Of a stretch of 64,000 nucleotides of DNA, positions 53,866 through 64,000 are shown one piece after another. The notes beneath the pieces were generated by a model. That model had not been told where the DNA came from. It worked only from the letters and a program-made list of their open reading frames with translations, and searched no databases. This DNA comes from Lasiosphaeria ovina (lineage: Eukaryota; Ascomycota; Sordariomycetes; Sordariales; Lasiosphaeriaceae). A program made the translations under genes and the position numbers. Position 1 is the first letter of the stretch, and each line of letters starts with the position of its first letter. The stretch lies in contig JAULSN010000006.1 of the NCBI GenBank assembly GCA_033439765.1, positions 2,418,001 through 2,482,000 of the forward strand, read 5' to 3'.

Positions 53866-55277
53866 CTAGTGCAACATCTTGGCCGCGCGAAACGGCGTGG
53901 CCGCGGGCAGCGTGAGCGGCGCATCCGTGCGCAACGTCGCGCGAATAAGATGGTCGAACGGCGGCGCGGCCGCCACGCGCGGGTTGTACGGCGCAAAGCC
54001 CCACAACAAGCCAAGCGTATTCAGAATAGACGTAGCCGAGTACGACACTGTGTTGCCGGCGGCGTTGGCGGCCTTCTGCTCGACGAGCCCCTTGGCGACC
54101 CACGGCGACACGAGCAGCGTGGGCACGCGGCCGCCGAGCCGGTTGAACGGCAGCGTGTAGCTGCCGCCGGCGGGCGTCGACGCCGTGTACGTCAGCGCGT
54201 CGGGCGCGGGCGCCAGCGGCGGCGGCACGTGGTCGTGGAACCCGCCCGTCTCGTCAAAGGTCAAAATCAGCAGCGTCGAGTTCCACTGCGGGCTGGCGCG
54301 CAGGGCCTCGTAGACCTTCTTGATGAGGCCCTCGCCGGCCGAGATCAGGCCCGACGGGTGCATGGACGTGGTGCCGACGCCGCAGCACGACGGGTTGAGG
54401 AAGCTGAGCGCGGTCAGGTTGCCGGCGGCCGCGTCGACGTAGAACTGCGGCAGGTTGACGACGCGGTTGGACAGGCCGGCCGTGTACGTCCAGTTGAACC
54501 AGCTCGCCTCGGGCCCCGTGCCGCCCGCCGCGTCGTGGTAGTTGCGCCACGCGCGCCCGCTCTCCGTGACGGACTGGAAGAGGGATTTCTGGTTGAAGCC
54601 TTTCGCTTTGAAGGTGGCGTCGTTGCTGCCGTGCCCGTACGTGCTGCCCGACACCAGCGCGAGGCGGTTCGGGTCGGTTGGCTGTGCGAGAGTCAGCTTC
54701 TGGTTCGTTGACTTGCTTTTAGATTGCAAGGGCTTACCCCGGGCACGTCAGAGTGCCAGTGATTGAACGTCACAAAGTTCTTGACGAGGGTGGTCAAGAC
54801 GGGTACCTGGGCCTCGGTGTAGTAGCCCATGACCTGCTTGGCCAAGGTGGTCTTGCTGACGGAGCTGTAGAGGCGCAGCTGCTCCTGGACGAAGCCCTTC
54901 TGGGTGGGGACCAGCGTGCCGGCGGCGATGGCGGCGTTGCTCGGGGTGAAGGTGCCGTAGAACTCCATGTTGTTGCCGTAGACGGCGTGGTCCGGGTCGT
55001 TGAGGATGGAGTCGTAGTCGTTGGCAACGGTGCAGACGGTGCCCATGGACGCGTTGGTCAGGCTGTATGGGTTGCAGTAGGGCCCGTTGTTGATGGGGTT
55101 CTCGAGCCCCGCCGTCGTCTGGCCGCCCAGGAGGTTGTCCAGCGACCGGTTCTCCATGACCAGGATGACGACGTTCTTGATAGCCGACTGGAAGGTCCTG
55201 CTGTTGATGGGGTTGGCCGGCGCGGCTTCGGCAGCAGCCGCAAAGGCCAGCATGCCAAGTATAGCGGCCAGCTGCAT
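53866..55277 (-). CDS. Secreted phosphoesterase / phospholipase C-type enzyme
   Basis: Two exons, 54738-55277 and 53866-54681, joined over a 56 bp intron (SDVPG/PTDPNR), give 451 residues. The signal peptide is about MQLAAILGMLAFAAAAEAA. The family blocks of the bacterial-type phosphoesterase/phospholipase C superfamily are all present: NVVILVMENRSLDNLLGG with the metal-binding Glu-Asn, FNHWHSD, PTDPNR, HPSGLISAGEGLIKKVYEAL, LLILTFDETGGFHDHVPPP, and GGRVPTLLVSPWVAKG. The length is normal. It probably hydrolyses phosphate esters or phospholipids outside the cell for phosphate supply; exact substrate unknown. A TATATA lies about 120 bp upstream of the start (55395-55400). Confidence 0.92.
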
Positions 55278-56363
55278 TTTGGGGGTCAGGCAGCTAGTAT
55301 TGAGATTGGCGAGGGTTTAACAATGGCTCCTGTTTGCGATCGCTGTCGCCTTCCACGCTGCCAGGCTGCCAGCTTGAGCCGCCGGCTTGGCTCATATATA
55401 GCCAAGACATGAGTTCACGTAAGTCTCATGTGTTCTAGACCTAATAATCTAAGGACCACGTGTTGGCACATTATGGCCGTTGTGCCAGTTGAGCCCTCGT
55501 GTTCGTTTTTTTCCGTCTCTTCGTGGGACGGGTTACACATCTGTCGAGCCGTCGACTTGAGCGAATTCAATTCCGACGAGGTGTTTCTTGTCACCTACCT
55601 ATGCAGTAACACGCCGAATGAAGGTGGTGAGGTCCAGCCAGCCTGGCAGATAGCTTGAGAAATGATAGCCTAATGTCCAATAGGATCGACTTGCAAGTGC
55701 ACGAGCGGTTTGCGTGACACTATTCCGAACGAGTCGCGACCCGGTAACCCGTCGTGGACACCGAGGGTTGTTGAAGACCGGAGTCACTGCAACCGTTTGA
55801 CCTGCCTTGACTTGTTTAGGCCTTGCAGGTTGGAGGTGCCGGCCATGGGCCCTGCAATCCCTCGTGTGCCTCGTGGTAGATTGCTTGGCACCCATTGGGC
55901 CGTCTGCTTTTCTTGATGAGGAATGGGTGGACATTGGTGCAACCACGATGCAGCTTCTCCACTGCTTCTCCCACCGTTCCATTCTTCTCCCGCTGCATGG
56001 CCGCAAGTTCCAGGGACGAGGAATGTCGACACCCCACCCCTTCTCGAGTTAATGCCGGCATTGTAATCGGCTATCTCTTGAGCTTGATTGGACAACCGCC
56101 AAGAAAAGAACACTCCATGTCCTTGGCCGTGTGAGTGTCCTCGTCGTCTCGCCAACCCACACTTCACACTTCGTCATCCCAGTGCGGGGTCGACGGCAGT
56201 CAAAGGGCCGGGCCAAAGCACGAGGACTGGGCGGAGATAGGAACTCGCCGTGTCGAGGCTGCTGCAGGTTATTCCCGTCCACATCCGACAATCGGAGCCT
56301 GCATTCTGACCCAGATCAACAACCGCCAAACTTGACACCAAAAAGAACAGCAGCAAAGACAAA
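55278..56363. other. Divergent promoter region
   Basis: Lies between the phosphoesterase (minus) and methyltransferase (plus) genes. The TATATA at 55395-55400 belongs to the phosphoesterase promoter. Short open frames show no motif. Confidence 0.45.
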
Positions 56364-57182
56364 ATGAGCGAAACTGGCGCTTACATCCACGGGCACTCGG
56401 CCGAGGTGCTCAAGGCACACGCGCGACGCACCGCAGCGCGCGACGCGGCGTACCTGATCCCGCACCTGCGGCCCGACTTTCGCATCCTCGACGTGGGGTG
56501 CGGGCCGGGGACCATCTCGGCGGACCTGGCGGCGCTGGTGCCGGCGGGGCGGGTGACGTGCGTGGAGCTGGGGGCGGGTGCACTCGACGCGGCGCGGCAG
56601 ACTTTTGCGCAGCGGGGCGTGGTGAACGCCGACTTCGTGGTGGGCGACGTGACGGCGCGCCTGCCCTTCGCCGACGGCACCTTCGACGTAGTGCACGCGC
56701 ACATGGTGGTGATCCACCTGCCGCAGCCGGCGGCCGCGCTGCGCGAGATGCGCCGCGTGGCCAAGCCCGGCGGGCTCGTCGCCAGCAAGGACATGATCAT
56801 GGCGACGACGACGTGGTTCCCGCCCGACGCGCGCCTGGCCCTCTGGGAGCGCGGCATTACGGCCACCATCGCCGCCACTGGCGCAGACCCCCAGATGGGC
56901 CGCAGCCTGCGCGCCGCCGCCCTCGAGGCCGGGTTTGCGCCGGACAAGATCGACGCGCGCGCCAGCTGCTGGAGTTTCGCCGACGACGAGGCCGTCGCGT
57001 TCTGGGGCCGCAGCTGCGCGGCGAGGATGGCCCCGGGAAGCGAACTACGGAAGAAGATTGTCGCAGGTGGGTACGCGACGGAGCAGCAGGCGGACGAATT
57101 TGTGGCCGCGAGCCAGGCTTGGGTCGAGGAGGCTGGCGCTTGGTTTGGGTGCATGAACGGCGAACTGCTGGCCTGGAAGTGA
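56364..57182 (+). CDS. SAM-dependent class I methyltransferase
   Basis: An intronless 272-residue frame. Motif I is ILDVGCGPGTIS (residues 41-52). An acidic residue follows in TCVELG, then FVVGDVTARLPFADGTFDVV (motifs II/III) and LREMRRVAKPGGLVASKD (post-III). This is the UbiE/COQ5-like small-molecule type. The C-terminal helical part is family-typical. There is no transit peptide, so it is likely cytosolic. The substrate is unknown, and no biosynthetic cluster genes adjoin it. The start has an AAAATGAGC context after an A-rich leader. Confidence 0.92.
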   Translation: MSETGAYIHGHSAEVLKAHARRTAARDAAYLIPHLRPDFRILDVGCGPGTISADLAALVPAGRVTCVELGAGALDAARQTFAQRGVVNADFVVGDVTARLPFADGTFDVVHAHMVVIHLPQPAAALREMRRVAKPGGLVASKDMIMATTTWFPPDARLALWERGITATIAATGADPQMGRSLRAAALEAGFAPDKIDARASCWSFADDEAVAFWGRSCAARMAPGSELRKKIVAGGYATEQQADEFVAASQAWVEEAGAWFGCMNGELLAWK

Positions 57183-57281
57183 ACGCTGTTCTGTAGTGGG
57201 AAAAGACGTGTGCCGTTGTTCAGGGGATTGGCACCATGAGGGGCAATACGCCGGCAATAAACCAATCCAATTAGTGATCAT

Positions 57282-57370
57282 GCGGGTTTAGCTCAGTTGG
57301 GAGAGCGTCAGACTGAAGTCCACTTCATCATCTTATCTGAAGGTCATGTGTTCGATCCACATAAACCGCA
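57282..57370 (+). tRNA. tRNA-Phe (GAA) with 16-nt intron
   Basis: GCGGGTTTAGCTCAGTTGGG opens the molecule. The anticodon arm is TCAGA-CTGAAG-intron-A-TCTGA, with anticodon GAA at 57315-57317. The intron (57319-57334) follows the usual position 37. The T arm is ATGTG-TTCGATC-CACAT, and the acceptor strand ends AACCGCA. The acceptor stem has a G5-A68 mismatch that I also recall in the Neurospora tRNA-Phe, so it need not be a defect. CCA is not encoded. Confidence 0.95.
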
Positions 57371-58903
57371 TTCCTTTTTGCATTTTTTGCGCTTGGATCC
57401 CGCCCCAGAACCCCGCTTGTCTGCGCCTTTTGTGACAACCGAGCCGGTACCGATGGGCGGAAAATCGAGTCCTCTGTGCCGAATAACGTGCGAATATCTC
57501 GAACAGGGGAAGGCTCAGACGGCACGTCCGATTAAGCTTCACCCCCCAGCAAGATTTCCATGCCGGGCAGCGGCACTGCCGGCGGCACCCTAGCTGGGTT
57601 GCGGCCTAGATTCCTCTAATTACGCTCCACAAATGTCCAACCCTTACCCTGCTGGGCATGGCAGCATTGCATTATACTCGCCAACTGTTTGATGCACGGC
57701 TCTAGTCGCCCTTGTCGTGGAAGAGCATCATGGCCTGCCGGTGAGTCCATGGCAGATACGACATTGTGACGGTGGACACTATTTAATGGTGCTCTTCGCT
57801 TGCTTGGCAGAATGAGTTTGGCGCCGGGATCACAAACTCTATCTACTTTGGCTCCAACTTGAGCTTTTGGGGGTAAAACTTTGCCGTGAAAATTCATCTT
57901 GCACAAACTGATCAACAACAAAAGGCAAGTGCAATGTTTACCTCGGGAAGCGCTGGTGGATAGGGGATCCGAAACGCACCACACGTGACAAAACAGTCAA
58001 AGGCAAAGTCAGTAAGCCAGTTGTATGCGGGAGACGTTGTAAACGTAAATCAGGATTTTAAGAAGCTTCCCAGAGAGTCACAAAGCAAGCTAAACCCCAC
58101 CCACGTCCCAACGTTCCTGCTTATCCGATAACTCGGTGTTAAACAGTCATGCTGCCACGAGACACCAGAAGCACAACCTTGGCTGGTTGGAGAAAACTCT
58201 CTTCCTTAACTCTGAGTTTTAGTTGCTTTTCTGCTCTCTGGGAATGTACTCAGCATTCCCCAGTTCCCACTTTTCAACTAATTACCATCTCATATTTCCC
58301 AGTCCCACACGAGCCCTAGGGATCGTAACGGTCAACGGTGACGTATTTAATGACGAACAGCGGAACCAACACCCGGTCTCGACCTAAGCTCGTGTCTGTA
58401 GACAGCTAATTAGTTTCAAATTAGTTGAGATACCGCCTGGAAGTAATGCAGGGAGAACGAGCTGACTGTGTAGCCTGTTCACAGAACTCCGGCAGTCCCG
58501 CAAAGTGTGTGTCCCAACCTTAAACAGTTCTAACTTTTCAACGGCTAGTTTACCATTTCCTAGGCAGGCCCACATCCAAAAAGGGTTTTCAGGTAACAGT
58601 TTACCTATATAGAGAAGCAGTGCCCGGGCTTCCCCCTCCCATTCGCCAATCTTGAACGCTGTTTCAGACACTTGAATCACACTCTCTCTGAAAAAGGGCA
58701 ACTTTGACTTTCTCAAACAACACACCCAACAACGCTGTTCTGTCTTCACAGCGACCAACCAAGCACCAGTCGCCAAGCCAGCAGACGTGCAACCTTGTGG
58801 ACTCAAGCAGCCACTCCCAATAACACATCGCGCTCGCCTCAACGCCGAGTAGCACGGGTCAACTCAAACGACAAACCCCCTACAGCTTCATACCGTCAAG
58901 ACA
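57371..58903. other. Intergenic
   Basis: No supported gene. The right end, rich in C and A, is the leader of the gene at 58904. Minus-strand frames at 57616-57984 and 58384-58842 are without motifs. Confidence 0.45.
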
Positions 58904-60145
58904 ATGGACCCCGATCAGCAGCCCTGGACCTGGGTGCCAAGAAGCCAGCGCTCGGCCCAGGCTCCAGCGGACGACGAGCTAGCAATGTCCATCCACCAAC
59001 AAGCCAGCAACGGCAGCACCAGCCGCTGCAACGACAGCAACCGGGGCCCCGACTCTTCTACTTCCAATCCCAGCTCAGACCCTAACTCAGACTACGACTA
59101 CGAGTCCGACTACGAGTCCGACACGTCATCAATCCACTTCCACGACCCGGTCACCGCCGACGACATCGCGCGCTGGGTTAAACTCTTTAACTACACGCCC
59201 GAAGAGGCCTCAAAAAAACTGCACGAACTGCGCCGCGACCCGCTGACGCACGGCGCCAACTTCCCCGACGCCGACTGGGCCGACTTCCAGCTCGACCACC
59301 CCGCACACCACGGCTGGGACAGCGAAGCGTACGAGCACGTGCGCGCGCGCGCCGACACGGCCGCGCTGCTGCGCCGCGTCCTCCCGCGCCGCGCCCCGCC
59401 GGCCCCTGTCTACATCGTCAAGCTCGGCGGGCCGCTCGACACTGCCGAAGCCGTGCAGGCTGCCGCCGGCCTCGCCACGCCGCCCGCAATCCGCACTACT
59501 CCCGGCGACAGCGGGGTGCAGGTGCGGTTCTGCCGCGTCGCCGGCGAGGCCGCGCGGCGCAACATCCTCGCGTGGGCTGACGCTCACAAAACTAGCAACT
59601 GGCGCCGCCCGGTAATGCTGCGCGACTGGGCGGCGCGCAAGGCGCTCTCAGCGACCAACCTCGACTCGGAGCTCGGCATCGGCAGCGAACTCCCAAAGAA
59701 CCGACCGCGGAGTTTAGAGGCACGCGACGCGCGCCTGCGCCCCGCGCAGCACGAGTACCCCGTGTGGTATTTCGTGTACGGCGATGACGCTCTCGCGGAG
59801 CAGCCTGCGACGCTACAGCGCGTGCTTGGTGAAGAGGAAGGGGAAAAAGTGGCCTCGCGCGCTGCGAGGACCTTTGGCGGCGAGCTCGTCGCGTGGGGCG
59901 CGGGCGCGTACAGGGGGCTGGTGGATGCCGAGATGGACGGCTGGGAGAGCGTGGTGCAGGGCCGCGCGGTGCTGGTCAAGGACCGTGAGGCGGAGGAGGT
60001 GCTGCGGTATCACCAGACGAGCCAGTACGAGGTCGTGAGATGTGATATTGAGATGGTGGACGGTGATAATGAGACGGTCAGGGGCCTGACGTTTCGGTTT
60101 GTGGGCGTGGCGGATAGGGATGATTTTTATGGGTTTCGTGTTTAG
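58904..60145 (+). CDS. AIG2 / gamma-glutamylcyclotransferase-like protein with long N-terminal region
   Basis: An intronless 413-residue frame. The first 75 residues are Gln/Ser/Asn-rich and acidic, with a repeated DYDYESDYESD stretch, probably disordered. Residues about 80-260 form a helical domain (DDIARWVKLFNYTPEEASKK). The C-terminal 150 residues match the AIG2/GGCT fold: YPVWYFVYGDDALAEQPATL, with YGDD in place of the usual YGTL, then GGELVAWGAGAYRGLVD, then WESVVQGRAVLV, then YEVVRCDIEM and VRGLTFRFVG. The catalytic Glu of true cyclotransferases is not obvious, so an enzymatic role is unproven. Fungal proteins of this layout are widespread but uncharacterised. Confidence 0.82.
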   Translation: MDPDQQPWTWVPRSQRSAQAPADDELAMSIHQQASNGSTSRCNDSNRGPDSSTSNPSSDPNSDYDYESDYESDTSSIHFHDPVTADDIARWVKLFNYTPEEASKKLHELRRDPLTHGANFPDADWADFQLDHPAHHGWDSEAYEHVRARADTAALLRRVLPRRAPPAPVYIVKLGGPLDTAEAVQAAAGLATPPAIRTTPGDSGVQVRFCRVAGEAARRNILAWADAHKTSNWRRPVMLRDWAARKALSATNLDSELGIGSELPKNRPRSLEARDARLRPAQHEYPVWYFVYGDDALAEQPATLQRVLGEEEGEKVASRAARTFGGELVAWGAGAYRGLVDAEMDGWESVVQGRAVLVKDREAEEVLRYHQTSQYEVVRCDIEMVDGDNETVRGLTFRFVGVADRDDFYGFRV

Positions 60146-60698
60146 CAGGTGGTGGTTTGGGCCCTCTGGGAGTTGGGTGTAGATTGTAGAGGGAATAGCG
60201 AGCGGGATAGCATCAGCGGGCAATGCAATTTTTTTGCATCAATATTCTTCTAGGTTTCCAGTTATATTTGTGACAATATGCTACATTGTAATTTATCTAT
60301 ATTCGAGTTGCTCGAGGCACCACACGTGAAGTTCGTTAGCCGCACGGTCGAGCCCTGACGTGAGTGCCGAGCACATAGATTAAATCCGCAGTGTCGGTGC
60401 CGTGTTCCCGTTTCCGGGTGCGCGTTTGGTGATGGCGGCGGCAGATGTCGAGGCAATCTACATGGATAAATCACTCAGCGGCTCCGTCTACCCCGCAAAC
60501 TTACTCAGTTTGCCCTTTCTTTTATGGTGCACACCAGGGAAAGCACTCCCATCCGAGTTGGGTTCATGTAGCATATTAGAGCTGAGACTTGGCATCGGCC
60601 AGGTTTGCCATCCTTCCACGCCCAGTCCTCCCTTGACTTGGATACCGAGACAGATCAACCCAGGCGGGCGGTATTCCGCCCTGCATATAGCCTCCAAC
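60146..60698. other. Intergenic, second AA9 promoter
   Basis: 3' flank of the AIG2-like gene and promoter of the AA9 gene, with CATATAG near 60684. No gene seen. Confidence 0.4.
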
Positions 60699-61788
60699 AT
60701 GAAGCCATGGCCCCTGCTCCCCCTTGCCGCCGCCGGGGGGGTGCAGTGCCACGGGGGCATCTTCAACTACACCATTGACGGCGTGGACTATGCCGGGTAG
60801 GGACACAGCGCACTTGCCGACATGCTCTCCCACACATCAAAAACAAACTAACACGCCGCCCCTCAGACAGTTCCCGTGGCTCCCCGAAGACGGCCAGTCG
60901 ACCATCCAGCGGCGGTGGTGGGGCGACCCGATCCGCGACGTGGACCACCCGTACCTAGCGTGCAACCGGGGGATCCCGCTCGCGGCGCACACGCCCACGC
61001 TGCACGCCCCGATCCGTGCCGGCGGAACCATCACGGCCAAGTTCCACCACCCGGACTGCCCGCCGGACCTCGTGTACCCGACGGCGCCGTCGGTGGCGGG
61101 CGTCGGCGACCCGGACCCGCCGGTGCCGCGGTGCATGGGCCCGGTCGAGGGCTTCTGGTTCCACACCCACGGGCCCATGGTCGTGTACCTGGCCGACTGC
61201 GGGGGGCCGTGCGCGGCATTCCGGCCCGCGGCGGGCGACCGCGTGTGGTTCAAGGTCTGGGAGACGGGGCTGCTGCCGGGGTTTAGTGTGGTCGACCGCG
61301 ACGGCTGGGACCAGTTCCCCTATGCGAACGCCGGGTGGAACGTCTCGCTGCCCCGTCGGTTGAGGCCTGGTAACTACCTCGTCCGCCACGAGATTATCTA
61401 TATCGAGAACGACCCCGCGCAGTTCTATCCGTACTGCGCCCAGCTGGCGGTCGAGGGTGACGGCGACGAGGTCCCGGGGGATGAATTCAAGGTCGCTTTT
61501 CCCGGCGCGTACTCGGCTGCCGGTTAGTGGCCCCTTGATTGGACTGTCATGACGACTTGGTGCAGTGGCTTTGTTCAGAGGTGGGCGGCTGCTGACAATG
61601 ACCAGACCCGGGGATCGCGGTTGCGGGGATATTCTACGCCCCTGGTGCAGACCAGGTCACGACATGGGTAAGACCCCTCTGTGTGTGAAGTTGCTTGTCT
61701 TGGTGTTGACGAATGGCTGACTTTCTGACGAAACAAAGCCCATGAACTATACCATTCCGGGGCCACCCATTTGGAAAGGAGGTGATTG
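60699..61788 (+). CDS. AA9 lytic polysaccharide monooxygenase, second copy
   Basis: Four exons, 60699-60796, 60867-61522, 61606-61667 and 61738-61788, join in phase and give 288 residues. The signal peptide (MKPWPLLPLAAAGGVQC) ends before His18, the N-terminal copper ligand, in HGGIFNYTIDG. The second ligand is in WFHTHGPMVVYLADC. The active-site Gln and Tyr are in PAQFYPYCAQL, with the upstream His in YLVRHEIIY. Exon 3 restores the motif YSAADPGIAVAGIFYAPGA and exon 4 ends MNYTIPGPPIWKGGD. It is clearly diverged from the copy at 3.5 kb, so this is not a recent duplicate. There is no carbohydrate-binding module. Confidence 0.93.
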
Positions 61789-61939
61789 AGTAGGCAAGGC
61801 CACGAAAAACAAATCAGAGACAGTTAAGGGAGATGCATTCGGGGAGGATGCTCAATGTAATTATGTACTGTACATGAAATTATACCAGTTTGCTTATAGA
61901 CAAATATGTACCGACACATGCCACATAAAACACGCGCCC

Positions 61940-62054
61940 TCACTGCATCCCCGGCGCCGGCCCGTGGTACACCCACAGCATGTTCTCGGCGCCCTTGGGC
62001 ATGACAATCTTCTTGACCTTTGTGCCGTCGAGCCCACTGCCCGGCTTCTTCTGC

Positions 62055-62086
<32 letters not shown>

Positions 62087-63038
62087 CGGGGGCTTAGCGG
62101 CGGCGAAAACCGGGACGGCGGGCGACGTATCGACCTTGCCCGAGCAGACGCCGCCGCGCGGGAAGACCAGCTCGCCCAGCCAGGCCTTGTAGGCGGCGAT
62201 CTGGTGGGCGCAGGCGCGCCAGCCGGGACTGTAGACGGAAAGCCCGCCGGCGTGCGTCATGTCGCTCAGCGCCCAGCGGCCGGCGTCGGCGAAGTCCTCC
62301 TGCCACGACGTGCGCGCGTACGCCGTCGGCACCGCGCTGTCGTTGCCGTACGCGCGCGTCCACAGCTTGGTCTCGGAGAACGCCGTGCCCTCGGCGTAGC
62401 CGTGCGATGTCACGACGCCCTGCAGGGCGACCATGTCCAGGATGTGCGTGAACTCGTGGAAGAGCACGCCCAGCTTGAAGAACGACGGCGTGAACACCAG
62501 CACTGATCCGCGTGTGTAGGCGGCCGTGGCGTCGGACGTGCGGCCTGGTAGGATGACGAGGTTGGCTACGTGCTGCCGCATCCCGACGGGGACTTGGCTG
62601 AGGGTCTGGTATCAGGGTTAGCGGGTGTTGGTTGTGGAGGTGGTAGTTGTGGGAGCATACCTTGAGAATGTCGCCCCACGGCTCCTTGGCGCCGCGGTGG
62701 CGGCAGATGGTCCACGCGGCCGCGCAGTCCTCGTACCACACGTCGCGCACCTCGAAGTCGGCCGGCTGCAGCTGGTTGATGACGGCCTCCTCGCGGCAGT
62801 ACTTGGGCATCCAGAACGTCGGCCACGGCTTGAACCGCCACTGCCGCGTGGGCAGGTCTGCTCTGAGGTCCCTGTCTTGCGCGTCCTCGGAGAAGGGCGG
62901 CGACACGGCGGGCTTCTGCAGCGTGACTGCCGATTCTGAGCGGGATGAGAGGCGGAAGAAGTCGGGTAGGGTTGCGCCCAGCGCGGCGGGGACGCTGCTG
63001 CTGGCGAGCACGAGGGGGAGGAGTTGTGCGGAGCGCAT
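61940..63038 (-). CDS. Secreted HRXXH-type putative metallopeptidase
   Basis: Two exons, 62661-63038 and 61940-62605, over a 55 bp intron (GDILK/TLSQVPVGMRQH) give 347 residues. The signal peptide is about MRSAQLLPLVLASSSVPAA (cut near residue 22). The zinc-binding motif HEFTH is at residues 176-180 in LFHEFTHILDM, with a downstream Glu/Asp-containing block SWQEDFADAGRWALSDMT. Cysteines in WYEDCAAAWTICRHRG and others could form disulphides. A ten-alanine run from a CAG repeat lies near the C-terminus, followed by a basic tail. The family is deuterolysin-like and its members are secreted; proteolytic activity is inferred. Confidence 0.88.
62056..62085 (+). repeat. CAG trinucleotide repeat, ten units, coding
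   Basis: Ten CAG units on the plus strand, read on the minus strand as GCT and encoding a run of ten alanines in the peptidase C-terminal linker. Copy number is likely to vary. Confidence 0.92.
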
Positions 63039-64000
63039 TATGGATGGCGGCTGTGTGCTGGGTGGGGTTGTCTGGGTGGATGGAGATGCATCTTCAAAAT
63101 GTTTTGGAGTGGTGTTGAATGGGGCTTTTATTGTTTTCGAGTCTCATACCGGCTGCAGGTGTTCACTACGCTCGGTGTTGCCTACGGCCTGCCTGTCGGT
63201 CACACCGGGACGCCGATGCTTTCCATCGCAGAGAGGCGGAATCGAGTCATTCTCTTGCCTTGTCTCATTTACCGCTGTTCTGTCTTCTCAATCTGCGGTA
63301 AAACAGCCACCACCGCGGTTCACGGCTGCAACCTGTCACCTACTGAAATTCTGGCCCTTGATGGCAGACATCCACAGCAGTTCTGCGAGCGATCGTCCGC
63401 GGGCAGCATCGTGTTATATCTTTGCATTCCCAACAGCACTTGTTGCCAGAAGCGATGCCTGGCAGGTAGGACGACTCAGATCGCAGCAGCGGCCGCCAGA
63501 CTTGCACTCTGGAGCAGGGCGGGCGTGGAAGCCGTTGGGCGCAAACGTGTCAGCGCCACGACCGGCAGACAAAGACGCCTGTTTGCCACGAATCGGTTGG
63601 GCGCCCATCTTCCTACCGGCGCCCTCCCCCCGGTTAGAGCACCGCCACGACGGGGTGGCGCCGTTTCCTGCTGAGCACGTTTCGCGTTGGACGTCTGCTA
63701 TCAGTCATGGGCTGGTGCGCGGAGGCGTTTGTCGCTCGTAACCCGCCCGCGACTCGCGGGCTGGTCTGGGCTGGGCTGGGCGCCGCGTCACTCGAAAGTG
63801 TCTGTTGGCATGGTTTGGGTGGATGGCTCGCGCTAGCCTAGCCATTCCTGACCTACCGCGCGCAGGGCTGATTCGTGTCCCAGGGCTGGAAAGGGGCTTA
63901 AGCCTCGGACCCGCCTGCGTGCCAGCGTGGAAGCTAGTCAAGCGGCGCATCGGCGTCACTTGACGACACGACACGTCTGCGATGTGGGATCCGGGAATCT
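63039..64000. other. Intergenic to window end
   Basis: Promoter of the peptidase gene and unassigned sequence. Long open frames on the plus strand here have no recognisable motif. No gene supported. Confidence 0.4.

Noticed and set aside
53710..54711. 333-codon Arg-rich plus-strand frame
   Set aside because: Antisense shadow of the phosphoesterase exon 2, which has all family motifs.
62647..63741. 364-codon plus-strand frame at the right end
   Set aside because: First half is antisense to the peptidase exon 1 and signal peptide; the rest has no motif.

Overview
The window looks like a piece of a filamentous ascomycete genome, most likely Sordariomycetes and plausibly Sordariales. The evidence is short introns (50-120 bp, GT..AG, with branch-site-like CTAAC/CTGAC), CT-rich leaders, two AA9 lytic polysaccharide monooxygenases, FunK1, HET and DUF6594 families, and an intron-containing tRNA-Phe close to the Neurospora type. 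Several premature stops are of the CpA-to-TpA kind expected from repeat-induced point mutation (RIP). Taxonomy is inferred from gene content only.

Layout. 0.4-7.7 kb: amino acid permease, AA9 LPMO and a small low-complexity protein. 8.1-8.8 kb: a 0.73 kb inverted-repeat transposon without a transposase. 8.9-15.8 kb (minus strand): a FunK1 kinase pseudogene, a C2H2-type nuclear protein and a DUF1308 protein. 17.1-18.2 kb: a plasma-membrane syntaxin. 18.6-20.8 kb: a broken HET-domain gene. 21-28 kb (minus strand): archaemetzincin, a coiled-coil protein, a decayed fungal-N/LIM-like gene and a small secreted cysteine-rich protein. 28.8-50 kb: an accessory island rich in broken genes. It holds a DUF6594 membrane protein, a caspase-like/kinase-like fusion pseudogene, a kinase-Sel1-ankyrin pseudogene, a frameshifted oxidoreductase, CorA-like and P450 remnants and another kinase-like pseudogene. 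These are mixed with MITEs, a Helitron-like remnant with a minisatellite, and two intact orphan genes. 50-52 kb: a degenerate tandem gene duplication. 53.9-63.0 kb: conserved genes again (phosphoesterase/phospholipase C, methyltransferase, tRNA-Phe, AIG2/GGCT-like protein, a second AA9 and an HRXXH secreted peptidase).

How the genes relate. The ends of the window hold ordinary metabolic, secretory and plant-biomass genes. The middle holds families typical of fungal non-self recognition and regulated cell death (HET, caspase-like, fungal-N, HeLo-associated kinase-like, ankyrin, DUF6594). Most of these are broken by frameshifts, stops or transposon insertions. The most striking object is the caspase-like/kinase-like gene at 30.1-32.9 kb: a 175 bp MITE with an exact 9 bp target duplication interrupts its first codons, and a second MITE interrupts its kinase region.

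Exon limits come from reading splice signals and protein continuity by eye. Family names come from motif recognition; no database search was made.
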